64,000 nucleotides of DNA from Campylobacter sp. RM16192 (GTDB lineage Bacteria; Campylobacterota; Campylobacteria; Campylobacterales; Campylobacteraceae): positions 868,001-932,000 of the forward strand of contig NZ_CP012552.1 of the NCBI RefSeq assembly GCF_004803855.2, in the 5' to 3' direction. Every line of letters begins with the position of its first letter. The stretch's first letter is position 1. The notes under the pieces were generated by a model, which made no database searches, was not told where the DNA came from, and was given only the letters and a program-made list of their open reading frames with translations. Of this stretch, positions 53,480 to 62,172 are shown one piece after another. The position numbers and the translations under genes were made by a program.

Positions 53480-54432
53480 TGAAATTAAGTGAAATTTATG
53501 AGATTTTAGAGCTGAAATTTGAAGGTGACGAGCGTGAGATAACGGCGCTAAATTCGCTAGCTAATGCAAAAAGTAGCGAGCTAAGCTATTGTGACGGCGA
53601 AAAAAATGCCAAATTTATCGCAAATTCTAAGGCCGGAGTGATACTAGTAGGTGAAAATTTAAAGGAGTTTGTGCCTGCAAATATGCACGCGATAGTCGTG
53701 GAAAACGCGCATTTGGCTTTTGCGATTTTAAGCAAATTTTTTGCAAAAGAGCTTTTTGCAAGCTCGCCAAAAGAGGCTCAAATTTCACCGAGTGCCAAAG
53801 TAATGCAAAACGTATATATAGGCTCTGGCGTAGTAGTAGGCGAGGGTAGTGTGCTAATGCCTGGAGTGTTTTTAGGTGATAACGTAAAGGTTGGCAAAAA
53901 CTGCATCTTGCATCCAAATGTAGTTGTGTATAACGACTGCGTGATCGGCGATAAGTGCCACATAAACGCAAATGCGGTTATAGGTTCGGATGGATATGGC
54001 TATGCGCACACAAAAACGGGCGAGCATATAAAAATTTATCATAACGGAAACGTGATTTTAGAGGATTTTGTAGAGATAGGCGCGTGCACGACGATAGATC
54101 GTGGAGTGTTTGAGTCAACCATCATCAAGCGCCACACAAAGATAGATAACCTTGTGCAGATAGGCCATAACTGCGAGCTAGGGCAGGGCTGCTTAATAGT
54201 AGCGCAAACCGGTCTTGCAGGCTCAAGTAAGCTAGGTAGAAACGTCGTAATGGGTGGACAAAGCGGCACAGTAGGACATATTAAAGTCGGCGACTTCGCT
54301 CGGATCGCAGCAAGAGGCGGAGTAAGCAAGGATATCGAAGGCGGCAAGAAATACGCAGGAGCTTATCCTATAATGGAGCTTGGCGAGTTTTTCAAAATAC
54401 AAGCTAAGATATTAAGGTTTTTTAAAAAGTAG
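53479..54432 (+). CDS. lpxD: UDP-3-O-(3-hydroxyacyl)glucosamine N-acyltransferase
   Basis: Third step of lipid A synthesis. A 317-residue left-handed parallel beta-helix enzyme: an N-terminal uridine-binding domain (1-100), then hexapeptide repeats (VYIGSGVVVGEGSVLMPGVF, CHINANAVIGSDGYGYA, IGHNCELGQGCLIVAQTG) containing the catalytic His. Translation starts at ATG 53479, overlapping the ilvH stop (TGATG). A terminator follows. Confidence 0.95.
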   Translation: MKLSEIYEILELKFEGDEREITALNSLANAKSSELSYCDGEKNAKFIANSKAGVILVGENLKEFVPANMHAIVVENAHLAFAILSKFFAKELFASSPKEAQISPSAKVMQNVYIGSGVVVGEGSVLMPGVFLGDNVKVGKNCILHPNVVVYNDCVIGDKCHINANAVIGSDGYGYAHTKTGEHIKIYHNGNVILEDFVEIGACTTIDRGVFESTIIKRHTKIDNLVQIGHNCELGQGCLIVAQTGLAGSSKLGRNVVMGGQSGTVGHIKVGDFARIAARGGVSKDIEGGKKYAGAYPIMELGEFFKIQAKILRFFKK

Positions 54433-54435
54433 AAA

Positions 54436-54470
54436 AATTAAGCCTTTTACATTGTGTAAAAGACTTAATT
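54436..54470. terminator. Bidirectional terminator between lpxD and thiF
   Basis: A 16-position stem with one mismatch, AATTAAGCCTTTTACA / TGTAAAAGACTTAATT, and a 3-base loop, between convergent genes. Confidence 0.85.
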
Positions 54471-54472
54471 GA

Positions 54473-55318
54473 TTATGCCTCTAAATTCATCATAAGGCGG
54501 ATTGCAAGGTTTGCTTGGTGGTTAGCGCAAATCGCTACGCGCGGTGCCATTAGTCCTTGTCCTACTTTTGCGGCGTTGTTTAGATCACCACATATATGAA
54601 CATTTTTAGCAAATTTTATTGTTTTTATTAAATTTGAACTATGATATCCCGCCATTCCAGATGCTGCGATAATTTGCTTATCCTTTAAACTCGCTCCGGC
54701 TTCGTTTACTATCATAGTTTTACTTGCCACATTATCGAAGGCTTCGCAAATTATGGGACATGGTGCAAAAATTTCCGCGACATTTGAGCTATCTAAAAAA
54801 ATATCATGAGTAATTACATTTACAAACGGATTAATTTCGCTAATCATACTTTTTAAAGCTTCAGCTTTTTTTATTCCGATATGTTTTATAAAGTAATGTT
54901 GGCGGTTTAGGTTGCTAGGTTCAACCACGTCAAAATCAACGAGTACAAGCTTAGCAACCCCTACGCGTGCCAGACTAATAGCTATGTTGGATCCAAGTCC
55001 ACCAAGTCCGGCTACTCCAATGCAACTATGTTTGAGCGCGTCATTTAGTTCAGGCGTGTTTCTAGCCTCTATCATAGAACGTAAAATTCCAGATTCAGGC
55101 ATAACTCCGCGTTTTATGAGCACAATATTTGCACCATCTTTTATATCTAAATTTTCACTGGTTGCAAAGCCATTGATTATAAAGATATCCGGATTTTCAG
55201 CACTAAATTTCTTTAAAAATTGATATAGCTCTTTATTGCTAAAAATTTCACTCTTAAGCTCATCCATAGTTTTGGATTGAATTTTAAAATTTGCGCCATT
55301 TATAGTTACATTGGTCAT
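54473..55318 (-). CDS. thiF: ThiF-family (ThiS-adenylyltransferase-type) protein
   Basis: A 281-residue E1-like enzyme that would activate the sulfur carrier ThiS for thiazole synthesis. The first 85 residues resemble a ubiquitin-like ThiS fold but have no C-terminal Gly-Gly. The Rossmann ATP site is GVAGLGGLGSNIAISLARVG with LVDFDVVEPSNLNRQHYF. The zinc-binding CxxC pairs of E. coli ThiF are absent, as in the short ThiF family 2 of epsilonproteobacteria. No other thi gene is beside it, unlike the thi cluster in C. jejuni. Confidence 0.8.
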   Translation of the reverse strand: MTNVTINGANFKIQSKTMDELKSEIFSNKELYQFLKKFSAENPDIFIINGFATSENLDIKDGANIVLIKRGVMPESGILRSMIEARNTPELNDALKHSCIGVAGLGGLGSNIAISLARVGVAKLVLVDFDVVEPSNLNRQHYFIKHIGIKKAEALKSMISEINPFVNVITHDIFLDSSNVAEIFAPCPIICEAFDNVASKTMIVNEAGASLKDKQIIAASGMAGYHSSNLIKTIKFAKNVHICGDLNNAAKVGQGLMAPRVAICANHQANLAIRLMMNLEA

Positions 55319-55334
55319 TTTGCATCTTTAAATA

Positions 55335-56498
55335 TTAGTAATTTTTGACAAATTCCCCAATTTTACTTATGCCTTTTATGATATTTTCCATACTTGTAGC
55401 AAAGCTTAGTCTAAAGTATCCGTCCATACCAAATCCGACTCCGGGAACGCAAGCTACTTTCGCCTCTTCAAGTAAGCGGCGACAAAATTTCATAGAGTCA
55501 GGCTCAATCTTTGAGCAGTTTATAAATAGATAAAACGCCCCTTCAGGCTTAACAACACTTAGCCCATCTATCGCATTTATCATATCGCATGCGACATCTC
55601 TTCTTTTTATAAATTCATTTTTCATCATCTCTACGTCATCATCAGCCTTGCCTAAAAGCCCTGCTATGGCACCTGCTTGCACTATTGAGCTTATATTGCT
55701 TGTGCTTTGGCTTTGTAGTTTTTTTACGGCACTGTTTAGCTCAGGTATAACGCTGGCCATATAGCCAAAGCGCCAGCCTGGCATAGCTCCGCACTTACTA
55801 AGTCCATTGATCGTGATAGTTCGCTTAAACATATCATCACTCACGCTTGCTGCAGCAGTAAATGGCGCATCGTAGCTAAGCTTTTCGTAAATTTCATCGC
55901 TTGCTACTATTATTTTGGTTCCTTTTAAAATTTCCCCAAGAGCCAATAACTCTTCGCGGCTATATATTGCGCCTGTTGGATTATTTGGACTGCTTAAAAC
56001 TAAAATTTTAGTTTTTGGAGTTATAGCTGCTTTTAGTTGATCAGGTGTTATCTTAAATTTTGTTTTTTCACATGTCTCTATAAATACTGGGGTTCCGCCA
56101 CTAAATTTGACCATCTCTGGATAGCTTACCCAGTAAGGGCTTGGAATTATAACTTCATCTCCTACATCAATTAAAGCTTGAAAGATATTAAAAAGCGAGT
56201 GTTTTGCGCCGACATTTGTAATAATTTGACTTGGCTCGTATTTTAAGCCGTTATCTCGCTCAAGCTTTGTGGCGATCGCCTTTAGTACCTCTGGAGTGCC
56301 TGGGATAGGTGTGTATTTGCCACATCCTTTATTTAGCGCATCTATGACGGCATCTTTGATAGCTTTTGGTGTGTCAAAGTCAGGCTCTCCCGCTGAAAAG
56401 CTCACCACATCCTCTCCCTTTGCTTTCATCTCTTTAGCAAGCGAGCTAATAGCAATAGTAAGTGACTCGCTTAATACTTGAACTCTATTTGATAACAT
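55335..56498 (-). CDS. aspB: Aspartate aminotransferase (class I PLP)
   Basis: Interconverts aspartate/2-oxoglutarate and oxaloacetate/glutamate. The 387-residue fold-type-I enzyme has the PLP Lys in TINGLSKCGAMPGWRFGY, substrate Arg in FRLSFATSM and the NPTGAIYS loop. It lies 16 bases after speA on the minus strand. In C. jejuni cysE sits between the two; here it is missing from that place. Confidence 0.92.
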   Translation of the reverse strand: MLSNRVQVLSESLTIAISSLAKEMKAKGEDVVSFSAGEPDFDTPKAIKDAVIDALNKGCGKYTPIPGTPEVLKAIATKLERDNGLKYEPSQIITNVGAKHSLFNIFQALIDVGDEVIIPSPYWVSYPEMVKFSGGTPVFIETCEKTKFKITPDQLKAAITPKTKILVLSSPNNPTGAIYSREELLALGEILKGTKIIVASDEIYEKLSYDAPFTAAASVSDDMFKRTITINGLSKCGAMPGWRFGYMASVIPELNSAVKKLQSQSTSNISSIVQAGAIAGLLGKADDDVEMMKNEFIKRRDVACDMINAIDGLSVVKPEGAFYLFINCSKIEPDSMKFCRRLLEEAKVACVPGVGFGMDGYFRLSFATSMENIIKGISKIGEFVKNY

Positions 56499-56514
56499 TG
56501 TCTTTCCTTTTTGC

Positions 56515-58350
56515 TTAAGATATTGTTTTTAGATAACCATTGTCGTTTAAAAAGAGATACATCTCACCTAAAATTTGCTTCTTTTGTGTGTCGTTTACCA
56601 GTTTTGACTTCTCGATTCGCTCGCTTAGCGTGTCTTGAATTTCATAGATGTCATAGTCAAGATCCTCCATGATATCAAGGATTGATTGGCTCTCAAGCAG
56701 GTGAACAACCTTGTATCCGCTCTCATCTATCTCTATCGTAGCTTCGGTTGGGTGCGTAAAGAGATTATGCCTCATTCCAAGCACTTCCTGATAAGCTCCA
56801 ACCATGAAAAATCCTAAAAAATACTCCTCTTTTTCTACATCTATATCGTGTAAAAACAGAGGGTTAAACTCATCGTCAAATCCAATCTCCCCGTCGCTAT
56901 CGCAGGTGATATCCCAAAGCGATGCCGAGCGGGTAGGGCGCACATCAAGTCTGTGAAGCGGCATGACAGGGAAATTTTGTTTTAAACCCCAAAAATCAGG
57001 CAGCGACTGAAAGAGCGAGAAATTTATCAGGTATCTTTCTTGCACCTCTTCTTGTAGTTTTAAAAGCTCTGGGTTATTTTGCTTAGTTCCAAGCATTTTT
57101 ACTGCTTTTTTGATGATAAGGTGAGTTAAAATTTCAGCATTTGAGCGGTCAACCAGATCAACATATCCCAAGTCAAAGAGCGTAAGAATGCTCTCCATGT
57201 GATCCATGCTATCGTGCAGATACTCCATCGCATTTGACGCTTTTATCGTGTTTAGAAGATCGACCAGTTCGGTTATGAGCTGAGGATTTTTCTTTTTAAG
57301 AGCAAGCTTTTCTTCTGTGTAGTCCTGAGAAAATAGCTCAAGCACGGGCGCAACGAGCACAGCGTGAGAGGCGGCTACGAAGCGACCGCTTTCTATAAAT
57401 ATATCTGGCTCAAGCTCGTTTTTTTGGTTTGCGATGGTTTTAAGCAGGTAAACCACGTCGTTTGCGTATTCGCTTAGGGTGTAGTTACGGCTTGAGTTTT
57501 CTTTAAACTGCGAGTACTCGATAGCTAGACCGCCACCTAAATTTATGGCTTTTAGATTTTTTGCCCCCATTTTTCGTAGTTCTGCGTATATGTTGCCAGC
57601 TTCTATGAGAGCTTTTTTAAGTGGATGGATTTCGGTTATCTGAGAGCCGATATGAAAGTGGATCATATTAAAACAATCCAGCAAATTCGCTTCTTTTAGC
57701 AAATTTACTGCCTCAATAAGCTCGGTTGATGTAAGCCCAAATTTTGAATTTATACCGCCACTCTTAGCCCAAATTCCAGAGCCTGAACTGTGAAGTCTGA
57801 TGCGAAGTCCGATGTTTGGTTTTGGTTTAAAGCGCTCTTTTGCGATCGCGATTATCGCTTCAAGCTCGTTAAGACCCTCGATGGTAAGTGTGATGTTATG
57901 CCCCATCTCAGCTGCGATAAAGCCTATGTTTATCATCTCTTTGTCTTTAAAGCCATTTACCGTTATCGGCGCGCCTTCGTTGTTGTAAGCCATCACGAGT
58001 AAAAGCTCCGCTTTTGAGCCCGCTTCAAGTCCATAGCCGTATTTTTTGCCGTGTTTAACTAGGTTTTTTACAAAGCCAGGGTATTGATTTACCTTAAGCG
58101 GATAGACGGCGTTAAAAGTGCCTTTGTAGCTAAATTCTTTGATGGCTGATTTGAAATTTGAGTAAATTTGCTCGATTTGCTTTTGTATAAGGTGTGGAAA
58201 GCGCAGAAGCATAGGGCCTCTGTAGCCTTCGTCTCTGATGCCTTTTACGATGTCGATGATCGCATGCTTTGAGCCGTGATTTATGCAGACCTTGCCGTTT
58301 TCAATGACGAAATTTGAATCGCCCCATAAATTTAAACCGTAGTTATTCAC
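56515..58350 (-). CDS. speA: Biosynthetic arginine decarboxylase
   Basis: Makes agmatine from arginine for polyamine synthesis. The 611-residue fold-type-III PLP enzyme shows the PLP Lys in AVYPLKVNQ, GLEAGSKAELL, FHIGSQITEI and INLGGGLAIEYS. The C-terminal helical part is typical of SpeA. It starts with GTG 58350, overlapping hisS by eight bases, after GGAGTG. Confidence 0.94.
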   Translation of the reverse strand: MNNYGLNLWGDSNFVIENGKVCINHGSKHAIIDIVKGIRDEGYRGPMLLRFPHLIQKQIEQIYSNFKSAIKEFSYKGTFNAVYPLKVNQYPGFVKNLVKHGKKYGYGLEAGSKAELLLVMAYNNEGAPITVNGFKDKEMINIGFIAAEMGHNITLTIEGLNELEAIIAIAKERFKPKPNIGLRIRLHSSGSGIWAKSGGINSKFGLTSTELIEAVNLLKEANLLDCFNMIHFHIGSQITEIHPLKKALIEAGNIYAELRKMGAKNLKAINLGGGLAIEYSQFKENSSRNYTLSEYANDVVYLLKTIANQKNELEPDIFIESGRFVAASHAVLVAPVLELFSQDYTEEKLALKKKNPQLITELVDLLNTIKASNAMEYLHDSMDHMESILTLFDLGYVDLVDRSNAEILTHLIIKKAVKMLGTKQNNPELLKLQEEVQERYLINFSLFQSLPDFWGLKQNFPVMPLHRLDVRPTRSASLWDITCDSDGEIGFDDEFNPLFLHDIDVEKEEYFLGFFMVGAYQEVLGMRHNLFTHPTEATIEIDESGYKVVHLLESQSILDIMEDLDYDIYEIQDTLSERIEKSKLVNDTQKKQILGEMYLFLNDNGYLKTIS

Positions 58351-59578
58351 CTAGCACTCCTTGAAGTTCGTCTAAATTTAGCACGCGTTCATCTTTTGTG
58401 CTTAAATTTTTGTACCAAATTTTACCTTCTTTTAGCTCATTTTCGCCCATACAGAGGAAAATTTCGCAGTTTTTATTGTCTGCGTTTTTAAGATGTTTTT
58501 GCAAATTTCTAGCTTCGTAGCTTATCTCAGTTTTATATTTTTTTCTTAAATTTATGCCGAAGTTGTAAATGTGTTCAAGTCCCACTTCATCAAGTGCGCA
58601 GATATAAACTCCTTCGCGTTTGGCGCTAGCCTCTCTCGTGCTTAAAATTTCCATTATCCGCTCGATACCCATAGCAAAGCCGACCCCATAGCTTGCTTTG
58701 CCGCCTAGATACTCGACCAGTTTATCATATCTTCCGCCGCCTGCGACCGCACTTTGGCTTCCTATTTCGTCGCTTATGAACTCAAAAGCTGTTTTGCAGT
58801 AGTAGTCAATCCCGCGCACAAGCCTTGAATCTATCTCAAATTTTATGCCATTTGCCGTTAAAATTTCTTGCAATTTATCAAAATCAGCCTTACACTCTGC
58901 GCTTAAATTATCGATTATTAAAGGAGCATCTTTGTAAATTTCTTGGCATTTTTGCTCTTTGCAGTCAAGCACTCGGATAGGATTTGTAAGTTTGCGTCTT
59001 TTACAATCCTCGCAAATTTCAGCTTCATGCTCATCTAAAAATTTAACCAGCTTTTGGCGGTAAGCCGGCATACACTCGCTATCTCCTAGCGAATTTATCT
59101 TAAGAGTGGTTTTTATGTTTAGTCTGGCAAAAATTTCATCTATCATCAAAATAATGCTCGCATCCTCATAGACGCTTGGCTCGTTAAAGCACTCACAGCC
59201 AAACTGATGAAACTCTCTTAAGCGTCCCTTTTGCGGGCGCTCGTAACGAAACATTGAGCCATGATAAAAGTATCTTCTCACACCTCCCGCCTTATCGAAT
59301 TTCGCTTCGATAAAAGCCCTCACGACTCCAGCAGTTCCTTCGGGTCGCAAACAGACGTCATTTTCGCCTTTATCGATAAACTGATACATCTCTTTTCCTA
59401 CGATATCGCTACTTTCGCCCACACTCCTCCTAAAGAGCGCGGTTTGCTCAAGGTGAGGCGTCATGATAAAGCTATATCCGTAGTTTTTCGCCACCTCTTC
59501 GCAAATTTTAATGATATATTCGTAGGTTTGCCCGCTTGGAGGCAGGTGATCTTTCATCCCTCTTAATGCGCTAATCAT
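58343..59578 (-). CDS. hisS: Histidyl-tRNA synthetase
   Basis: A 411-residue class-II synthetase. Motif 2 is FRYERPQKGRLREFHQFGCECF, motif 3 GVGFAMGIERI, and the histidine-specific loop LVRGIDYYCKTAFEF. The C-terminal anticodon-binding domain is complete. It overlaps tmk and speA by eight bases each, so it sits inside one translationally coupled run. Confidence 0.96.
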   Translation of the reverse strand: MISALRGMKDHLPPSGQTYEYIIKICEEVAKNYGYSFIMTPHLEQTALFRRSVGESSDIVGKEMYQFIDKGENDVCLRPEGTAGVVRAFIEAKFDKAGGVRRYFYHGSMFRYERPQKGRLREFHQFGCECFNEPSVYEDASIILMIDEIFARLNIKTTLKINSLGDSECMPAYRQKLVKFLDEHEAEICEDCKRRKLTNPIRVLDCKEQKCQEIYKDAPLIIDNLSAECKADFDKLQEILTANGIKFEIDSRLVRGIDYYCKTAFEFISDEIGSQSAVAGGGRYDKLVEYLGGKASYGVGFAMGIERIMEILSTREASAKREGVYICALDEVGLEHIYNFGINLRKKYKTEISYEARNLQKHLKNADNKNCEIFLCMGENELKEGKIWYKNLSTKDERVLNLDELQGVLGE

Positions 59579-60170
59579 CTATAAATTCCTTTATCAAATT
59601 TGTTATTTTATCCATCTCATCGCTTGCGTTTATAGTTAAAATTTCTATATCAAGCAAGCCTAAAACGCGCTTCATGCACTCTTGTACGTTTAGCAGATAA
59701 TCCGCCCCGCGACTTTCTATATGATCAAGCTTGCGAGAAAAAACGCGAGAGTTTAAAAGCTCTAAATTTGCCTCAAAAAACACTATCTTATCAGGCAGAT
59801 TGCCCCTCAGGGCAAATTTATTAAACTTAAACAGTTTTTGTACATACGCTTCATCGCAGGCTTTGCCCGCACGGCTTTCATTTGCCATGGCATAAGCCAT
59901 GCCCGATACAAATCCTCTATCGCTTAAAACTATCTTATCTTCGTTTTTGCTTATAATTTTATCAAAATGCTCGGCACGATCGGCTAAAAATAGCAAAATT
60001 TCAGCCTCTTTGCTAAGCGAGTTTTTGCCAAGCAAAATTTCTCTTAGCTTCTCGCCAAGCTTCGTTCCACCGGGCTCGTGAGTGATAACGGAGTTTTTGT
60101 AAAATTTCGCAACTCTTCTTATCTGAGTGCTTTTGCCGACTCCATCAACCCCTTCAAACAGCACATACAT
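59571..60170 (-). CDS. tmk: Thymidylate kinase
   Basis: Phosphorylates dTMP to dTDP. A 199-residue P-loop kinase with FEGVDGVGKSTQ, the DR motif in VLSDRGFVSGMAYA and a LID-like region. It starts at ATG 60170, one base after the coaD stop. Confidence 0.95.
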   Translation of the reverse strand: MYVLFEGVDGVGKSTQIRRVAKFYKNSVITHEPGGTKLGEKLREILLGKNSLSKEAEILLFLADRAEHFDKIISKNEDKIVLSDRGFVSGMAYAMANESRAGKACDEAYVQKLFKFNKFALRGNLPDKIVFFEANLELLNSRVFSRKLDHIESRGADYLLNVQECMKRVLGLLDIEILTINASDEMDKITNLIKEFIDD

Positions 60171-60647
60171 CTAATTTTTTTCCTTTAAAATTTCTAAAAT
60201 TTCATTTGGTACAAGCTTGCTCACATCGCCATTATGCCTTAAAACCGAGCGCACGATAGAGCTTGATATAAAGGCGTTTTTAAGACTTGGCATAAGATAA
60301 ACCGTCTCAAACTCATCCCAAAGAGTGGCGTTTGCGTAGCCTATCTGAAGCTCGTACTCAAAGTCACTAACTGCGCGAAGCCCACGTATAACGATGTTTA
60401 TATCGTGACTCTTGGCAAAATCCACAAGCAGATTATCAAAGCTGATAACGCTTACATTTTTTAAATTCGCAGTTGCGATCTTAGCCATCTCAACACGCTT
60501 TTGGATATCGAAATACGGCTGCTTGCTCTCACTTTTTGCAACCCCTACGATAACCTTGTCAAAAATCCTTGTTGCACGCTTGATAACGTCGATGTGTCCG
60601 TTTGTGATCGGATCAAAGGTTCCCGGATATATGCAAGATTTTTTCAC
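60171..60647 (-). CDS. coaD: Phosphopantetheine adenylyltransferase
   Basis: Fourth step of coenzyme A synthesis. A nucleotidyltransferase with YPGTFDPITNGHIDVI, VRGLRAVSDFEYE and the ISSSIVR signature. The likely start is GTG 60647 (MKKSCIYPGTF), whose GTGA overlaps the ubiX stop and is preceded by GGGG; this gives the usual 158 residues. An ATG at 60659 would add four residues. Confidence 0.95.
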   Translation of the reverse strand: MKKSCIYPGTFDPITNGHIDVIKRATRIFDKVIVGVAKSESKQPYFDIQKRVEMAKIATANLKNVSVISFDNLLVDFAKSHDINIVIRGLRAVSDFEYELQIGYANATLWDEFETVYLMPSLKNAFISSSIVRSVLRHNGDVSKLVPNEILEILKEKN

Positions 60648-61192
60648 TCTTCGCCCCATCTTTTATAAATTTGATTTTCTATGCCAAGCCCGTCAAGCCA
60701 CTTGCCGATGATGAAATTTTCCATATCTTCTACACTTTTTATATCGGCGTAATATCCTAAAATAGGCGGCGCAATGATAACGCCCATATTTGAAAGCTTT
60801 GCCATATGTTCAAGTGCGATCGTAGAAAATGGCATCTCGCGAATACCAAGGATTAGCCTCCTTCGCTCTTTAAGCGCAACTGCGGCCGCGCGAGTTAGCA
60901 AAGTGTCGCTAAATCCTGCATGAATTTTTGCTAATGTGTTTATAGAGCAGGGCGCTATGATGCTAGCTTCTATGCCAAATGATCCTGAAGCTACGGCTGC
61001 TGAGATATCGCTTTCATCGTAAATTTTAGCGTTTTTGATAGATAAATTTAGCTTTTGCTCTTTTTCAAGCACAAGTTTAGCGTTCTTACTTACGACGACG
61101 TGGCACTCGCTTGTTTTAGCTATCTTGTTAGCAAGCTTAACGCCCAAATTTACGCCACTTGCCCCGCTAATACCTACTAGAATTTTTCTCAT
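60644..61192 (-). CDS. ubiX: Flavin prenyltransferase UbiX
   Basis: Makes the prenylated FMN cofactor for UbiD-type decarboxylases. A 182-residue flavoprotein with VGISGASGVNLGVKLA, the FMN-binding serine loop ASGSFGIEASIIAPCS and a C-terminal prenyl-binding part. It overlaps flgA by four bases and coaD at its end. Confidence 0.93.
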   Translation of the reverse strand: MRKILVGISGASGVNLGVKLANKIAKTSECHVVVSKNAKLVLEKEQKLNLSIKNAKIYDESDISAAVASGSFGIEASIIAPCSINTLAKIHAGFSDTLLTRAAAVALKERRRLILGIREMPFSTIALEHMAKLSNMGVIIAPPILGYYADIKSVEDMENFIIGKWLDGLGIENQIYKRWGEE

Positions 61193-62058
61193 CTGATTAG
61201 CACCTGTTTTTTTGAAATTATTGTAGCATAAAATACCTTTTTATCTCTGCCCCTAACTTTTATCACATCGCCTAAATTTCCGTCTTCCAAGGCTCTTACT
61301 TCTATACTTACATTTAGTGATCCGTCGTTAAAAACGGCTTGGATGTTATCTCCTTTTTTTATCATCGAAAGCATTTGAAACTGCCTTTTTGCAAGAATTT
61401 CGCCTGCTTTTATGTTTTGTTTTGAGATCATCTTTGAAACTGGAATATCGGTAAAATAATCTTTTGAAAACTCGCTAAAATCAATCTCATCCAAACGGTA
61501 ATCAAGCACACTTAAGATGTGTCTAATGGAAATTTGCTTACCTGCTCTTAAAATAGGCATTTTAGCCTTAAATTCGTATCTGAAAAACAGGCTCTTAATG
61601 CTATCATTTGGCAGGAAAAAAGTAGCTCTAAAGCTTCCTTTTTGGCTGTTGAGAGAGTTTATGAAAAGTTTTTCGAATTTATATGTTGAAAAATCTTTTG
61701 GAAGCTCGTTTTGCGGGGTTATAATCGGAATTTGGTTAAATTTTATCTGCGGATATTCGCTTACTACCGCGCTTAAAAAATCTTTTTGAAGCTTTAAAAT
61801 TTCATCGCAATCTTTCACGAAGATCATCTCTCCACCGCTTCTATCGGTAAAATTTATGAGATGAAATTTTAAAATTTCAGCCATTTTGCTTGAGTTTATT
61901 TTGGCTGCTTTTTGCTGGTTTAAATTTAAAATTTCTGCGTCTTTGCTGTTAAAGCCTAGTGTTTTAAGTGTGATAGCGTCATTATCGATGCAATACATCG
62001 GATTTAGTATGATGGAATTTGCAAATAAAAAAATCGGAAAAAATAGAGTGAAAAAAAT
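61189..62058 (-). CDS. flgA: Flagellar P-ring assembly chaperone FlgA
   Basis: A periplasmic chaperone for FlgI. The C-terminal SAF domain is clear (AGKQISIRHILSVLDYR, QNIKAGEILAKRQFQMLSMI, IKVRGRDKKVFYATI). The N-terminus shows a signal peptide IFFTLFFPIFLFANS, but its frame has no ATG, GTG or TTG between it and the tRNA-Gly gene. The frame runs back through the tRNA to ATG 62166. The coordinate given starts at ATT 62058, the last tRNA base. The first ordinary ATG (61998) lies after the signal peptide and would give a cytoplasmic protein. The start is unresolved. Confidence 0.82.
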   Translation of the reverse strand: MFFTLFFPIFLFANSIILNPMYCIDNDAITLKTLGFNSKDAEILNLNQQKAAKINSSKMAEILKFHLINFTDRSGGEMIFVKDCDEILKLQKDFLSAVVSEYPQIKFNQIPIITPQNELPKDFSTYKFEKLFINSLNSQKGSFRATFFLPNDSIKSLFFRYEFKAKMPILRAGKQISIRHILSVLDYRLDEIDFSEFSKDYFTDIPVSKMISKQNIKAGEILAKRQFQMLSMIKKGDNIQAVFNDGSLNVSIEVRALEDGNLGDVIKVRGRDKKVFYATIISKKQVLIR

Positions 62059-62132
62059 GGAGCGGGAAACGAGATTCGAACTCGCGACCCCAACCTTGGC
62101 AAGGTTGTGCTCTACCCCTGAGCTATTCCCGC
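62058..62132 (-). tRNA. tRNA-Gly(GCC)
   Basis: Reading the minus strand gives acceptor GCGGGAA paired with TTCCCGC, D arm GCTCAGGGGTAGAGC, anticodon stem CAACC/GGTTG with loop TTGCCAA (anticodon GCC), T arm GCGAG-TTCGAAT-CTCGT and an encoded CCA. All arms are intact. It lies between moeA (stop 62173) and flgA, whose frame appears to run through it. Confidence 0.96.
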
Positions 62133-62172
62133 AGATAAGAAGTCGCAATTTTATCAAAATCATCACCGTTTG

